Source of the DNA: Candidatus Roizmanbacteria bacterium RIFCSPLOWO2_01_FULL_40_13
Lineage (GTDB): Bacteria; Patescibacteriota; Microgenomatia; UBA1406; GWC2-37-13
Length of the DNA: 60,318 bases
Reading direction: 5' to 3'
NCBI GenBank assembly: GCA_001789745.1
Contig: MGAN01000010.1
Span: 1-60,318 of the forward strand
This document shows positions 8,532 to 18,058 of the stretch, piece by piece. The stretch's first letter is position 1; the number at the start of each line of letters is the position of its first letter. Both the position numbers and the translations under genes were made by a program. Under the pieces are notes generated by a model. It did not search any database and was not told the origin of the DNA. It worked only from the letters and a program-made list of their open reading frames with translations.

Positions 8532-9712
8532 TAATTTGCAAAAACGTTTATTATTTGCTGGATTTCTTCAGCTGTTAACTCCGGATTGTTGCCGAAGTAT
8601 AAACCTTGCTCGTGGATTAGCTTGGAATTGGAATTTTTTAAAATATTTTCATATTTTTTCATGTATTTAGCAAAAAAAGGTTGTTTGGTCATATCTCCGC
8701 CAACAACCGGTCTAATCTCAATTTTCCAGTTGCATCTCTTAACCAATTCACTTCTGATTTTTGCAGATTTGCAAATGATCGGGACTGCGAAATTGGAAAG
8801 AAAATCGATATGGCCGTATCTTATCGGATAGAATCTGTCTGACCTGCTGTAAATCGCTTTTGCCAGCTGTAAAAAATTAAAATTCCTTTTTTTGGTTATT
8901 TCACTCAAGTATTTGATCTGGATATTGCCTAAAAAGCCGGCTATTTCGGTGGGGCGCAAGTTGAATCCGAGGTCGTAGAAAGTATAGCGGGAGTAAAAAA
9001 ACAAATTAATTTTGTGCTTTTGCCGAATTTCGGTTTGATGCATTAGGCTTAAGTTTCTGTCCCAGCCGTGTGCCCGTACGATTCTTAGCATGACTGCCAG
9101 TTGTTCACTGTCGGTGCAGACCGCCCCGCCTTCGACCGTCGACATATGATGTCCGACATAAAAGGAAAAGCTGCTAGCCAGCCCATAATTACCAAGCTTT
9201 GTGCCCTTATAGGTTGTTCCCAATGACTCGCAGTTGTCCTCTATCAGGATTATTTTTTTGTTTTTACAGATGGCTTTGATTTTTTCAATATCGTCGCAAA
9301 AGCCCAAAAGATTAGTAAGAAATAACAATTTTAAATTATATTTTCTAAGAACAGGTAATAACTTGCTACTTGAGACATTGAGAGTGTCAAGTTCAACATC
9401 AATCGGCACAGCTTCTAAACCAAGCTGAATTAGCGGCATGACGTTGGTTGACCAAGTTAGCGCCGAAAAGCCGACAAGATCACCTTTTTTTATTTTTTCC
9501 AAATTAAGAAGAGCCTGGATTATCGCCAAATTGGCAGAGCTTCCGCTGTTGAGCATTACGCAGTGATTTCTTCCCTGATATTTGGCAAAATTCCGTTCAA
9601 ATTTTTCGCATTCCGGTCCAAAGCTTAAGATTTTGGCGGATCTGATAAATTTGATGAGATCCCGCTTGGTTTTTTCTTCTTGATAGAAAGTTGATTTTAT
9701 GAGTTTGATCAT
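8531..9712 (-). CDS. DegT/DnrJ-fold enzyme with His replacing the PLP lysine (ColD/RfbH-like)
   Basis: The 393-residue protein has the DegT/DnrJ/EryC1/StrS fold: LNSGSSANLAIIQALL, IEDNCESLGTTYKGTKLG and a C-terminal substrate domain. The segment that normally carries the Schiff-base Lys reads SFSFYVGHHMSTVEGGAV, with His188-His189 instead of Lys. In ColD and the E1 dehydrases (RfbH) a His at this place makes the enzyme a PMP-dependent sugar 3-dehydratase rather than an aminotransferase. It therefore probably makes a 3-deoxy (3,6-dideoxy type) sugar for the glycan. The exact substrate is unknown. Confidence 0.7.
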   Translation of the reverse strand: MIKLIKSTFYQEEKTKRDLIKFIRSAKILSFGPECEKFERNFAKYQGRNHCVMLNSGSSANLAIIQALLNLEKIKKGDLVGFSALTWSTNVMPLIQLGLEAVPIDVELDTLNVSSSKLLPVLRKYNLKLLFLTNLLGFCDDIEKIKAICKNKKIILIEDNCESLGTTYKGTKLGNYGLASSFSFYVGHHMSTVEGGAVCTDSEQLAVMLRIVRAHGWDRNLSLMHQTEIRQKHKINLFFYSRYTFYDLGFNLRPTEIAGFLGNIQIKYLSEITKKRNFNFLQLAKAIYSRSDRFYPIRYGHIDFLSNFAVPIICKSAKIRSELVKRCNWKIEIRPVVGGDMTKQPFFAKYMKKYENILKNSNSKLIHEQGLYFGNNPELTAEEIQQIINVFAN

Positions 9713-9725
9713 AATTAAACTGATT

Positions 9726-9828
9726 TATACTTCTATTGATTGAGATTGCAATCAGTATATACCCCTCTAAGTTGATTTAATAAGATATTTTTAGTTGAAA
9801 ATTTGCAAAATCAACTAAGACGGGTATA
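9726..9828 (-). repeat. Family B palindromic element, copy B1 (reverse orientation)
   Basis: A 103-bp element beginning TATACTTCTATTGATTGAG and ending GACGGGTATA. Read on the minus strand it has a 21-bp near-perfect hairpin stem (TATACCCGTCTTAGTTGATT against AAATCAACTTAGAGGGGTATA) and then a short TATACTGATTG...AGAAGTATA tail. Copies of the same length are at 52921-53023 and 53112-53214, and one at about 52010-52115. It fills the gap between the ColD-like gene and the large membrane protein gene. Confidence 0.8.
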
Positions 9829-9845
9829 CAAATTGATTCAATTAC

Positions 9846-12524
9846 TCAACTAGTTCGTCTTGTTTTTAATTTAAAAAGTACAGACAAGGCTGTGGCATAA
9901 AATAAAAACCATAAAATTAGGGACAGTTTATAAATTTTATCAGGTTTAAAGCGGGGTTGGATTATGTCTTTTGGGTTGCACTGCGATGCGGTAGCGTAGA
10001 AGTTTACCCTGATAGCTTCTTTTCCGCAGATATCCCAGAAAGCCGAATAAGTCGTGGATAGGACCGTCAAGGATTTATCGTTTTCAGCAAGCGTACTTTC
10101 GGCAAGCGGTTGATCGATTTTGATTATTTCTTTAGTTTTAACTATAGAAAAAAATTGTCTTTTTAATTTTTCATATTCAGAAACCGGCACCAACAAAAAA
10201 TGATCAAGGTAAAGTGAGACCGCGTCCTGATTTTCAACAGTAATTTTAATTTTTTTAGACTCGTCAAGTCTTATTTCGCCAAAGTCCAGCCACTCTGCTC
10301 CGGAGGATTTTGAGCGAAAGTTTTTTTTAGACATTGATTTTCCGTCAACCGTAATTTTCAGAGCATTACTTTGGCCTTGAGCACTGATGGTGCTTACCAG
10401 TATTTTATAGTTGTCTTTATTTAAGCTGAAAGTCTTGGCTATTTTGTTTCCTTTTCCTTCGGTTCTGATGATCTCCGGATTATAAAAGTTGATTCCGGTT
10501 TGAGTCAGGTTCCGCAGATATTCAGCCGGTACATAGAATTCCTTGGCGTTGTCTTGAGAGAATCTAACCTCCGGGAAAAAAGAGAGCTTGAATCTGTCTA
10601 AGCTGGTATAAAATAGGTCGTCAAGGGAAGAGTTATAAAGCAAAAGATAGTTGGAATAATTATTAGTTAACAAATCAGTCGGGTTGGTGTCGAGATTGAT
10701 TAGACTTATTTTGCTGGGGATGTACTTTATACCCATGATATCGCCAAAGTAATACGCAGGTTGCCTCCGACTAAGAGATGATTTTTCATAATCCCTGATT
10801 TCAAATATGGTAATCCCGTCGATTGCCTCCGATTTTTGCAGGCGAGAATTATTTTGCAGGGCCGACAATAATTTTTTGTAACCCGGAACACTATGGTCGA
10901 CGATTAAGTATCTGACCGCCGCCTGTCCTAATTTTTCCACAGCCCAAGGTTCTCCCAGATTAAGTTCGAGGAAGTCAAGATATCGAGAAGTCCAGTCGGC
11001 CATCGACCTGTTTGAGTTGGCCAAATTTTTAGGCAAAGGGAAAAGAACATGGAAAATATTATAATAAGCCGAAGGAAGCGATTTTTTAGGCAACCAGTCA
11101 GATTCACCGACATACTTATCATTGGGGAAAACCGCGATTCTGAAATCGCCAGCCCGGTTTTTAAGAAAGCGATGCAGTTTTTCATATTTTTCAGGCAAAG
11201 AAAAAGCTTCTATGTTATTACCAAAGTTACCGGAAGTGAAATTGGGGTTGACATAGAATATAAACAAAACCAGAATACTACCCAAAACGATAATTGTCTT
11301 TTTTCCCAATAGGCGACCTAGCAAAAAAATTAAATAAGGTATTGTCAGGGATAGACTGAATATATAAAGTACTGCAAACTTGCCGACATCTCTGAAAGCC
11401 TTAAAAAAAATTACTTTGGCAAAGAGAAAGTTATAAAATTCAGTCAACGGCTGATTGTTCCCCCAAGCAAAAATCAATCCAGTCGCTCCGGTTAAAAAGA
11501 GAAACACGGCAAACCCTCTTTTTTTAAAAAACATCGACAACAGACCAAGCATTGCAAGAGCAGGTAAAAATAACTTGAGGTTTACAATTTTTTTAAAGCC
11601 GCTTTCGCCTAAAAAAGTTCCCTCCGCTACATTAGCCAACAGTTCTTTGAAGGAAGTCGCTCTTGAAGTGAGGTAAACATAAGACAGGGTGTAGTATGGG
11701 GTTTCGATATAAGCCGGAGTCTCCTGGTACAATAGTGAAGGAAGATATATATTGATATTTAAAAGTATTCCCAATGCGAAAGCTAAAAAATTGAAAGTTA
11801 AAAATTTTTTAATACCGGTAAAGTCTGCGAGAAGAAAAATAAGAAAGTGAAATAACAGCAAAAAAAAAGTCAAGATCAGCAGTTGCGGCATTGACCAAAC
11901 CAGAATTGAGATGATTAAGCCGGAAGAAATCAGATAGTATAGTTTCAGCGACTTACTTTTTTCCGAAAAGCCTTTAAGGATACAAAGCAGCAGAAGCGGA
12001 AACAATCCGTGCCCAATGCTGTAACGCAAATGACCTGCGGCAATTCTGGCGCTCATCTGACCGCTTACTGCATAGATAATTGAACTGAAAAATGCAAGTT
12101 GCGCAAGAACGGATTTTTTATCGGTAAATTGACTAAAGTAAAACCTGGCAAAACCGTACATACCGAAAAACGGCAGCAGGATCGAAACCAACAGATAAAT
12201 CTTAATTGAAAAAATACTGAATATAAGCTGAAGGAGGGATAAGAGCGCAAGATAGGTTAACCAATAACCAGAAGGGATAACCCAGAAAAGCGGATTCTGA
12301 CCGTAACTTGTAGTCAGGCCTAAATTTGAATAGCCTAGTCCGGTATAAATTGACCACGATTTAAGCAGTTGACTGAAAAAAAATATATAGTCGGTAGAAC
12401 CGAAAAATTCTCCGTACAATATAAGATTTTTGCCAAACAAAATCTTTCTGGCTGAAAATAATCCAATAGCTGCAAAAATAAAGTGAGGCCAGTATCTTTT
12501 CAACAGGTTGGTTAATATTTTCAT
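9846..12524 (-). CDS. Large polytopic membrane protein, YfhO/GT-C-like
   Basis: The 892-residue product has about a dozen hydrophobic helices in its first 430 residues (for example IYLLVSILLPFFGMYGFARF and FLFLTGATGLIFAWGNN), then a roughly 400-residue extracytoplasmic domain, and one last helix LILWFLFYATALSVLF near the C-terminus with a basic tail. This is the layout of YfhO-type putative GT-C glycosyltransferases, with conserved aromatic and Asp-rich first loop. It may glycosylate a surface polymer or protein outside the membrane using a lipid-linked donor. Its start overlaps the preceding epimerase stop by 4 bp. Confidence 0.6.
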   Translation of the reverse strand: MKILTNLLKRYWPHFIFAAIGLFSARKILFGKNLILYGEFFGSTDYIFFFSQLLKSWSIYTGLGYSNLGLTTSYGQNPLFWVIPSGYWLTYLALLSLLQLIFSIFSIKIYLLVSILLPFFGMYGFARFYFSQFTDKKSVLAQLAFFSSIIYAVSGQMSARIAAGHLRYSIGHGLFPLLLLCILKGFSEKSKSLKLYYLISSGLIISILVWSMPQLLILTFFLLLFHFLIFLLADFTGIKKFLTFNFLAFALGILLNINIYLPSLLYQETPAYIETPYYTLSYVYLTSRATSFKELLANVAEGTFLGESGFKKIVNLKLFLPALAMLGLLSMFFKKRGFAVFLFLTGATGLIFAWGNNQPLTEFYNFLFAKVIFFKAFRDVGKFAVLYIFSLSLTIPYLIFLLGRLLGKKTIIVLGSILVLFIFYVNPNFTSGNFGNNIEAFSLPEKYEKLHRFLKNRAGDFRIAVFPNDKYVGESDWLPKKSLPSAYYNIFHVLFPLPKNLANSNRSMADWTSRYLDFLELNLGEPWAVEKLGQAAVRYLIVDHSVPGYKKLLSALQNNSRLQKSEAIDGITIFEIRDYEKSSLSRRQPAYYFGDIMGIKYIPSKISLINLDTNPTDLLTNNYSNYLLLYNSSLDDLFYTSLDRFKLSFFPEVRFSQDNAKEFYVPAEYLRNLTQTGINFYNPEIIRTEGKGNKIAKTFSLNKDNYKILVSTISAQGQSNALKITVDGKSMSKKNFRSKSSGAEWLDFGEIRLDESKKIKITVENQDAVSLYLDHFLLVPVSEYEKLKRQFFSIVKTKEIIKIDQPLAESTLAENDKSLTVLSTTYSAFWDICGKEAIRVNFYATASQCNPKDIIQPRFKPDKIYKLSLILWFLFYATALSVLFKLKTRRTS

Positions 12525-13360
12525 AAGGACTCCCTAATCCAGGAAATTGTTTGCTTCAACCCGGATTCTAAAAGAGTAATTTGAAAGCGACCGATTGCCG
12601 CTTTAACTTTTTTGGTATCTGCTTTTTGATACCAATACTCGTCGGGGGAATAATCTTTGGTTTGGTATGGGCCTTTAAAATTCAGCAATTTAAAAATCCG
12701 TGAAAAAACTTGTTTCATTTGAACGGCTTTGCCTGAACCAATATCATAGGTTTCGTAATTCTCGAAATTAATCCAATTTTCAACTACCAAATCCAAAATC
12801 TTAACAAAATCCTGAATAAAGAGATAGTCTCTTTTTTGCCTGCCGGCTGTCAAGGAGAAGGCTTGCTTTTTTAAGATTGAAGCTATGGTACGGTAAACTA
12901 CCGTACGCCGGTCATGCGGGCCGTATAAGTTATAAGGTCTTAAAATAACTAACGGCAATTGCCATTTTTTTGCAAGCGCCAGTGAAAGACTGGTTGTTTG
13001 AGCTTTGATGTGAGCGTAAGTATTTTTGGGCTCCTTCGACAAACTCGAAGAAAGGAAGAAGATTTTTTTAATACGCAAATTTCCTTTTACAGAATTTAGT
13101 ATATTGGTGGCAATTTTAATATTATTAACTAAATTGGTTTGGCTGTATTTGATGGCAGACGTTACACCCCCGTAGTAAGCGAGATTTAAGATGATACCGG
13201 GTTTAATTTTTTTGATAAAATTTTGGGTTTGAGTGAAATTAAGCAGGTTGCAAGCATTACGCGTTGGGGCTATCAACCTGAAGTCATTGTCCAATTTCGA
13301 ACCGGTAATAAAGTTTTGACCGATAAAACCGGTAGAGCCAAAGATGAGAATTTTAGACAT
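12521..13360 (-). CDS. NAD(P)-dependent epimerase/dehydratase (extended SDR)
   Basis: The 279-residue protein has the nucleotide-binding GSTGFIGQNF at residues 8-17, FFLSSSLS where the catalytic Ser lies, YAHIK as the YxxxK pair and LRPYNLYGPHDRRTV behind it. It resembles NDP-sugar 4,6-dehydratases, epimerases or reductases, but is shorter than most dehydratases, so an NDP-4-keto-sugar reductase or epimerase is likelier. It overlaps both neighbours by a few bases, placing it firmly in the glycan operon. Confidence 0.75.
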   Translation of the reverse strand: MSKILIFGSTGFIGQNFITGSKLDNDFRLIAPTRNACNLLNFTQTQNFIKKIKPGIILNLAYYGGVTSAIKYSQTNLVNNIKIATNILNSVKGNLRIKKIFFLSSSLSKEPKNTYAHIKAQTTSLSLALAKKWQLPLVILRPYNLYGPHDRRTVVYRTIASILKKQAFSLTAGRQKRDYLFIQDFVKILDLVVENWINFENYETYDIGSGKAVQMKQVFSRIFKLLNFKGPYQTKDYSPDEYWYQKADTKKVKAAIGRFQITLLESGLKQTISWIRESL

Positions 13361-14369
13361 TAATTTTTCTCAACAATTTATAAATTGTTGCCTGAGCATA
13401 TACTACAGTTATGCCGAAAGTCACAAATGGATGAAGAAACCAGGCCGCATCTTTTTTCTTCAAGTACCCTCTAAACGAGTCTATTAACGGCACTACAAAC
13501 GTCAAAGAAATGAAAACCAGCAAAATCAAAGCCGCTACATCAGCTAAATTTTTCGGGTTGTAAACCAGGAAACGTCTGGATTTTTGTAGATTCTGATGAT
13601 GAAGCTTCATATATTTTTTTCGTTTTCTCAAAAAACTAATTAGATTGTCCGCCGTGTTGTGGAAAATTTCGTTTTTAACAATAGCAAATTCATCATACCC
13701 TTTCCTTGCGATATCGACAAAAACATCGGTATGAAAGTAGTTTTCCGGATTTTTCCAATTTGACTTAAGCAGCATTGATCGCTTAAAGACAATGCCGTTT
13801 GCTCCAACAGTAGGAAAGTTATCCGGATTGAATTTGACAATATAGTAATTCTTCTTATCGGCAATCACTTGACCAAGCAGACGCCAATCGTCATAAGCCC
13901 AGGAAAGACGGTCAGATTTACCCAAATAATAGGCCACAGGATCAGCAGATCCCAAAAGTCCGAAATATCTATTAAGAAGGCTCGAATTTTTGGGTGCGGA
14001 GTATCTAAGCGTTTGGGAGGCTGCGATTAATTTGTTATCAACCAGCGGTTCAACCATAGCTTTAAGCCAGTTTTTATCGGTTATAAAATTATCAGTATCG
14101 ATCATGGCGCAGATCTCATTTTTGGCTTTTTGAATTCCGATTGCCCGTCTGGCTTCCTGGTTATTTTCATATGCGGCTTTGATTATTTTTATAGGAAGTC
14201 CGCTGTTTTTGGCAATTATAAGAGTATTATCCTTACTCCCGCCGTCTACCAGAAGCACTTCTTTAATTTTAGGGTAAGTTTGTTTTTTAATATAGGCAAG
14301 ACAATCTTTTAAAGTTCTTTGCGAGTTAAGCGAGACGATGATGATAGAAAGCTCAGGATATTTTCGCAT
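13353..14369 (-). CDS. GT2-family glycosyltransferase
   Basis: A 338-residue GT-A enzyme: the N-terminal LSIIIVSLNSQRTLKDCLAYI, then EVLLVDGGSKDNT and a DXD-type metal site in ICAMIDTDNF. A C-terminal hydrophobic segment (AALILLVFISLTFVVPLI) anchors it in the membrane. It inverts a nucleotide-sugar donor onto a lipid-linked or protein acceptor on the cytosolic side. It overlaps the preceding GT4 gene by 17 bp. Confidence 0.85.
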   Translation of the reverse strand: MRKYPELSIIIVSLNSQRTLKDCLAYIKKQTYPKIKEVLLVDGGSKDNTLIIAKNSGLPIKIIKAAYENNQEARRAIGIQKAKNEICAMIDTDNFITDKNWLKAMVEPLVDNKLIAASQTLRYSAPKNSSLLNRYFGLLGSADPVAYYLGKSDRLSWAYDDWRLLGQVIADKKNYYIVKFNPDNFPTVGANGIVFKRSMLLKSNWKNPENYFHTDVFVDIARKGYDEFAIVKNEIFHNTADNLISFLRKRKKYMKLHHQNLQKSRRFLVYNPKNLADVAALILLVFISLTFVVPLIDSFRGYLKKKDAAWFLHPFVTFGITVVYAQATIYKLLRKINV

Positions 14370-15447
14370 ATTTTATGAATTTCCGGTAGCTAGCTTTAGG
14401 CGTAAAACGACTGTTCCAAGTTTTGGCTGACCGTCTAAATCTATAATAGAGCTTTTTATCTTGGTATAATCTTACAATATTTTTTGCCATCTCGCTTGGG
14501 CTATTGATCCGACAAATTAAACCGGTTTTTTCATTGCGAACACTGTCGCGCAGTCCATCGATATTGAAGACAACAGCGGGAGTCCCTGAAGCGCCTGCTT
14601 CGGTTAGTGTCAGTCCCCAGCCTTCTTTGACCGAAGTACTAAGCAGCAAATGCGCTTTGGACATGATTTTCGCTTTAAGCTGATTGTCGACCCTGCCCAA
14701 GTATTTGATATCTTCCCGGTATTCACTGTGTTTTATTAATTTTAAAATTTTTTTACCATAGGCGTTTTGGCTATCTCCGGCAATAATAAATTGCAATTCG
14801 GGGATATGTTTTTTTGCCATTTCAAAAGCCGCCATTTGGTCATGGGTTCTTTTCATCGGGCGGATTGCTCCCAACGATACTAAACTGAACTTGGAAAATT
14901 TCTCGTAATTCAGATTTGCTCCTGCATTTACACCGACGGGAAAGACAAATATTTCATTGGCGGCAAATCCGTATTTAAGAAGATCTTGTTTAGTGCTATT
15001 TGACTCGGTGAGCACCTGATTTTTATTCAGAAGCCTGAGATATAAAGGTTCGAGCAAAAAACCCAGGATATTTAACGGGTAAAAGACCTGGTAAAACCAA
15101 ATTTCTCGACATAATTGGTAGATCAAAAGCAGCCTTTTCTTATTTGAATACAATTGAGTGAAAAAAGGAATTGTATTAATTTCTTCAATTATCAGGTCCG
15201 GCCAAGAACTTAAATTTTTACGGAAATAAAGGAATGTTTCCCAATAAACAGTAAATCTATTCCCTACTCTGATGACTTGATAACCGTTGATTTTTTCTTT
15301 GGATTTTCCACCCTTATAATTGCTCACCAAAAAAATAACCTCGTGTCCGTCCTTTACTAGTGATTTCGCCAGATAAGAATCTATATACTCTGCTCCGCCT
15401 GCTTGTGGATGGTTTATGTCTTTCCAGGTGAACCAGAGGATTTTCAT
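14353..15447 (-). CDS. GT4-family glycosyltransferase
   Basis: The 364-residue GT-B protein begins with the acceptor-domain signature WKDINHPQAGGAEYIDSYL typical of GT4 enzymes. The donor domain has FSLVSLGAIRPMKRTHDQM, DIKYLGRVDNQLKA and STSVKEGWGLTLTEAGASGTP, in which the E-x7-E pair binds the nucleotide sugar. It belongs to the same minus-strand operon, 9 bp after a GT2 gene. Donor unknown. Confidence 0.87.
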   Translation of the reverse strand: MKILWFTWKDINHPQAGGAEYIDSYLAKSLVKDGHEVIFLVSNYKGGKSKEKINGYQVIRVGNRFTVYWETFLYFRKNLSSWPDLIIEEINTIPFFTQLYSNKKRLLLIYQLCREIWFYQVFYPLNILGFLLEPLYLRLLNKNQVLTESNSTKQDLLKYGFAANEIFVFPVGVNAGANLNYEKFSKFSLVSLGAIRPMKRTHDQMAAFEMAKKHIPELQFIIAGDSQNAYGKKILKLIKHSEYREDIKYLGRVDNQLKAKIMSKAHLLLSTSVKEGWGLTLTEAGASGTPAVVFNIDGLRDSVRNEKTGLICRINSPSEMAKNIVRLYQDKKLYYRFRRSAKTWNSRFTPKASYRKFIKYAKIS

Positions 15448-15456
15448 AATTTTGTA

Positions 15457-16209
15457 TTAAATCTTTTTCCTATAAAAACCCAAAATATTCCTGCGGTAGA
15501 AGATGGCTAAAGTATCTACCAAGATTCCCAGAATCGAAGATAGGGTTGCCGCAGATGTCAAAGCTCCCAGGGAATAATCCATTTTTATGGGAGCTTCAAA
15601 TATTCTTGTATAACCCAGATCGTTAGCTACGACTAAAAATTCAAGATCCCCGGCAAAGCGTTTTTCTATCAGCCGCGGCAGTACTTTTAGCAATACCTCT
15701 TTGCGGAATATTTTAATTCCGGCTTGAGTATCACGAATTTTAATTCCGAAGAGCAATTTTACCAAAAAAAAGTAGCCGAAGCTTAAAATTTTGCGCGAAA
15801 GCGGATATTTGACAAAAGATGCCAGATGTCTTTTGGAGCCGACGATTATATCCGCGTCATACCACTCCATATGCTCCAAAAGCATGGAGATGCCGTTGGG
15901 ATCGATTTCCATGCCGGCGTCAATAAACATGACATAATCGCCTCTGGCTTTTTTCATGCCCAATTGAATCGCATAGCTTTTACCTTGATTCTTCATATAG
16001 CTTATGGTTTTAAGACCTTCGATATTAGTCCGCTTAATTTTTTTTAGGGAGTTGTCAACCACCCCGTCGACAACTGTAATAATCTCATGCGGGTAGCGAA
16101 TTCTATCAAGAACCTTCTTGATGCTGCGCAAGTTTTTGACAATTGTTTTTTCTTGTTTGAAGATCGGGACGATCAAGCTCAAATAATGAATCGAAGACCT
16201 ATTTTCCAT
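15457..16209 (-). CDS. GT2 glycosyltransferase, dolichyl-phosphate mannosyltransferase-like
   Basis: A 250-residue GT-A enzyme with LSLIVPIFKQEKTIVKNL, EIITVVDGVVDNSL and the metal-binding DYVMFIDAGMEIDPNG, followed by KIRDTQAGIKIFRKEVL, a motif typical of DPM1/polyprenyl-phosphate glycosyltransferases. A C-terminal hydrophobic helix (SSILGILVDTLAIFY) is present. It probably makes a polyprenyl-phosphate sugar used by GT-C enzymes such as the large membrane proteins of this window. It is the first gene of the minus-strand operon; a divergent promoter region separates it from the next gene. Confidence 0.8.
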   Translation of the reverse strand: MENRSSIHYLSLIVPIFKQEKTIVKNLRSIKKVLDRIRYPHEIITVVDGVVDNSLKKIKRTNIEGLKTISYMKNQGKSYAIQLGMKKARGDYVMFIDAGMEIDPNGISMLLEHMEWYDADIIVGSKRHLASFVKYPLSRKILSFGYFFLVKLLFGIKIRDTQAGIKIFRKEVLLKVLPRLIEKRFAGDLEFLVVANDLGYTRIFEAPIKMDYSLGALTSAATLSSILGILVDTLAIFYRRNILGFYRKKI

Positions 16210-16261
16210 TGGACAATATTATATAGTAAAAAATAAATCTGATAAAATAAAATTAATTGAA

Positions 16262-16777
16262 ATGTTATTTATCGATGGAACAAGAAGAAAGTTAGTCCAA
16301 GGTATGCTGCTTCTGATCTCGTATTATTTTGCCTTAAGGATTCTTAATTCAACTAACGATTTTGTAACTTTAGTTATTATTGTCAGTCTTTATTTAGCGA
16401 TATTTGGGACCTTTAAAGCTTTGTTTTGTTCGTTTGCTTCAGATTTGGGTAAAAGTAAATTTAATAAATCGTCTTTTGGCAAAAATCTGATATTAAGTCT
16501 ATTGTGGGTTTGTTCGGTAATTCTTGCCAAAAAAGCCGGAGCGTCAGCTTGGCTTTTTGATTCTTTCGATGACGCAACGCTGCTTTTTTTCATCTATCTT
16601 CCGTTTGCATTACTGTTTGCTATTTCCGAAAGGACTAATATTATACTCGCTATCATTCTCTGGCTCTATACGGCATTTTTTTATTTGAACAATTTTAAAT
16701 TAACGACGGATCTTTTTACGATTCTTGCTTTTTGGCTATTTGCTTTAGCGGTTTTTAAAAAATTTTACGAAGTATGA
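16262..16777 (+). CDS. Polytopic membrane protein of unknown function
   Basis: A 171-residue protein with about five hydrophobic helices (for example LLISYYFALRIL, VTLVIIVSLYLAIFGTF, LFFIYLPFALLFAI and FTILAFWLFALAVF). No catalytic motif is visible. Its stop overlaps the start of the next gene (ATGA), so the two are probably co-translated and may form a complex. It is divergent from the glycan operon. Confidence 0.6.
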   Translation: MLFIDGTRRKLVQGMLLLISYYFALRILNSTNDFVTLVIIVSLYLAIFGTFKALFCSFASDLGKSKFNKSSFGKNLILSLLWVCSVILAKKAGASAWLFDSFDDATLLFFIYLPFALLFAISERTNIILAIILWLYTAFFYLNNFKLTTDLFTILAFWLFALAVFKKFYEV

Positions 16778-18057
16778 GGAAATTTGCCTACGAGACATTT
16801 TTGTTTTTAACTTGGTTATTGCCGATGTTATTTTTCAGCTATTTGGCTTTTGTCTTTATTTTTTTTACTTTATTTCCCGATTTTCCCTTAATCTTAAACC
16901 AAAAAAATATCTTGGCTTTATCCAACAGTCAATTCGCCTTTGGATTAATTTTACTTTTTGTTCTGTCATTTATAGGATTATATCTTAAGGTTAAGGAGAA
17001 AAGTTTAAATTTTAGCTTACCGAAATTAGGAAGTACGTCAGAGTGGCTCGTATTGCTGACAACTTCGTATTTTTTCAGTTACTTCATAATCCGAACATTT
17101 TTTGAATTGAGGCGTTTTAACAGTCTTTTAATTTTAAGCCTGACTTTGTTTTTCATCTTTTTTTTATATAATCTTTCGACTTTTTTGACTTCTCCGAATT
17201 TAGAATATTTTAAACTATTGATTTTCTCATCTCAAAAAAAAAGCTATTCGTTGTTTTCAAATAAATACCACAGGCAAATTTTGCTAAACTTTGGCAGGAA
17301 CGGATTTATTTTGTTTTTGTCAACTCTTTTTTGCCTTGTTCTTGTATATCTCACTTTGTGGACATTGGAGAATGTCTATGCTTTTGGAAGTCAAAAAGTA
17401 GCCCTAATTCTCCTTTTATCGTCAGTTTGGTTTTTGTTCGGATATTTGATTAAGGTTCAATTACAGAGAAGGTTGAATTATTTAATTTATATTTTTAGAA
17501 AAATAGCCGCAAACAAAAAAGTTTTGCATGAGTTCAAGGAAATGACTTTAAATATTTTAAAATCCTTCCTGATTGGTCTAGGTATAATCAGTTTGTTTGC
17601 GGTAATCGTCGGGTTTTTTGCCTGGCGGTTGAATCGGCAAGCACAAATTCAAAAAAAATTACGGGAGAGTCTGGTTATAACCGACATTGTTCCCCATAAA
17701 ACCACCTTAGCCGAATTGGTTAAGGTACGCGGATATAATTTTGGCTGGAGGCTGAATCCTAACGACAAACTGCTGAGCGATTACGGTCCGGTGATTGTCG
17801 AAGAGTGGACCGAACAGCAGATAAGCTTTAGAGTGCCGCTTAATTGGCAAGTTGGCGAATTGAATCTATGGGTGGAAAAGTATGAGACAGATAACGATAA
17901 TTACACTAGGAAACTGCAAAGCAATAAGCTGCAGATTGAGATAGCCTCACGGTGGACATATTATCCCAGTCAAGAGGAGTTGGACCGGAAGGACATAGGT
18001 AGTTATATAAGCCGAGGACTAAAAAAAATTAGGAGGTTTATTTTACATCGAGAGTGA
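16774..18057 (+). CDS. Membrane protein with C-terminal IPT/TIG-like domain
   Basis: The 427-residue protein has about seven hydrophobic segments in the first 280 residues and then an extracytoplasmic beta-rich domain, residues 300-390, beginning VITDIVPHKTTLAELVKVRGYNFGW. The pattern of hydrophobic strands with VRGYNFG is that of IPT/TIG Ig-like domains. It may be an envelope-anchoring or adhesin-like component, coupled to the preceding small membrane gene. Function otherwise unknown. Confidence 0.55.
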   Translation: MRKFAYETFLFLTWLLPMLFFSYLAFVFIFFTLFPDFPLILNQKNILALSNSQFAFGLILLFVLSFIGLYLKVKEKSLNFSLPKLGSTSEWLVLLTTSYFFSYFIIRTFFELRRFNSLLILSLTLFFIFFLYNLSTFLTSPNLEYFKLLIFSSQKKSYSLFSNKYHRQILLNFGRNGFILFLSTLFCLVLVYLTLWTLENVYAFGSQKVALILLLSSVWFLFGYLIKVQLQRRLNYLIYIFRKIAANKKVLHEFKEMTLNILKSFLIGLGIISLFAVIVGFFAWRLNRQAQIQKKLRESLVITDIVPHKTTLAELVKVRGYNFGWRLNPNDKLLSDYGPVIVEEWTEQQISFRVPLNWQVGELNLWVEKYETDNDNYTRKLQSNKLQIEIASRWTYYPSQEELDRKDIGSYISRGLKKIRRFILHRE

Positions 18058-18058
18058 G

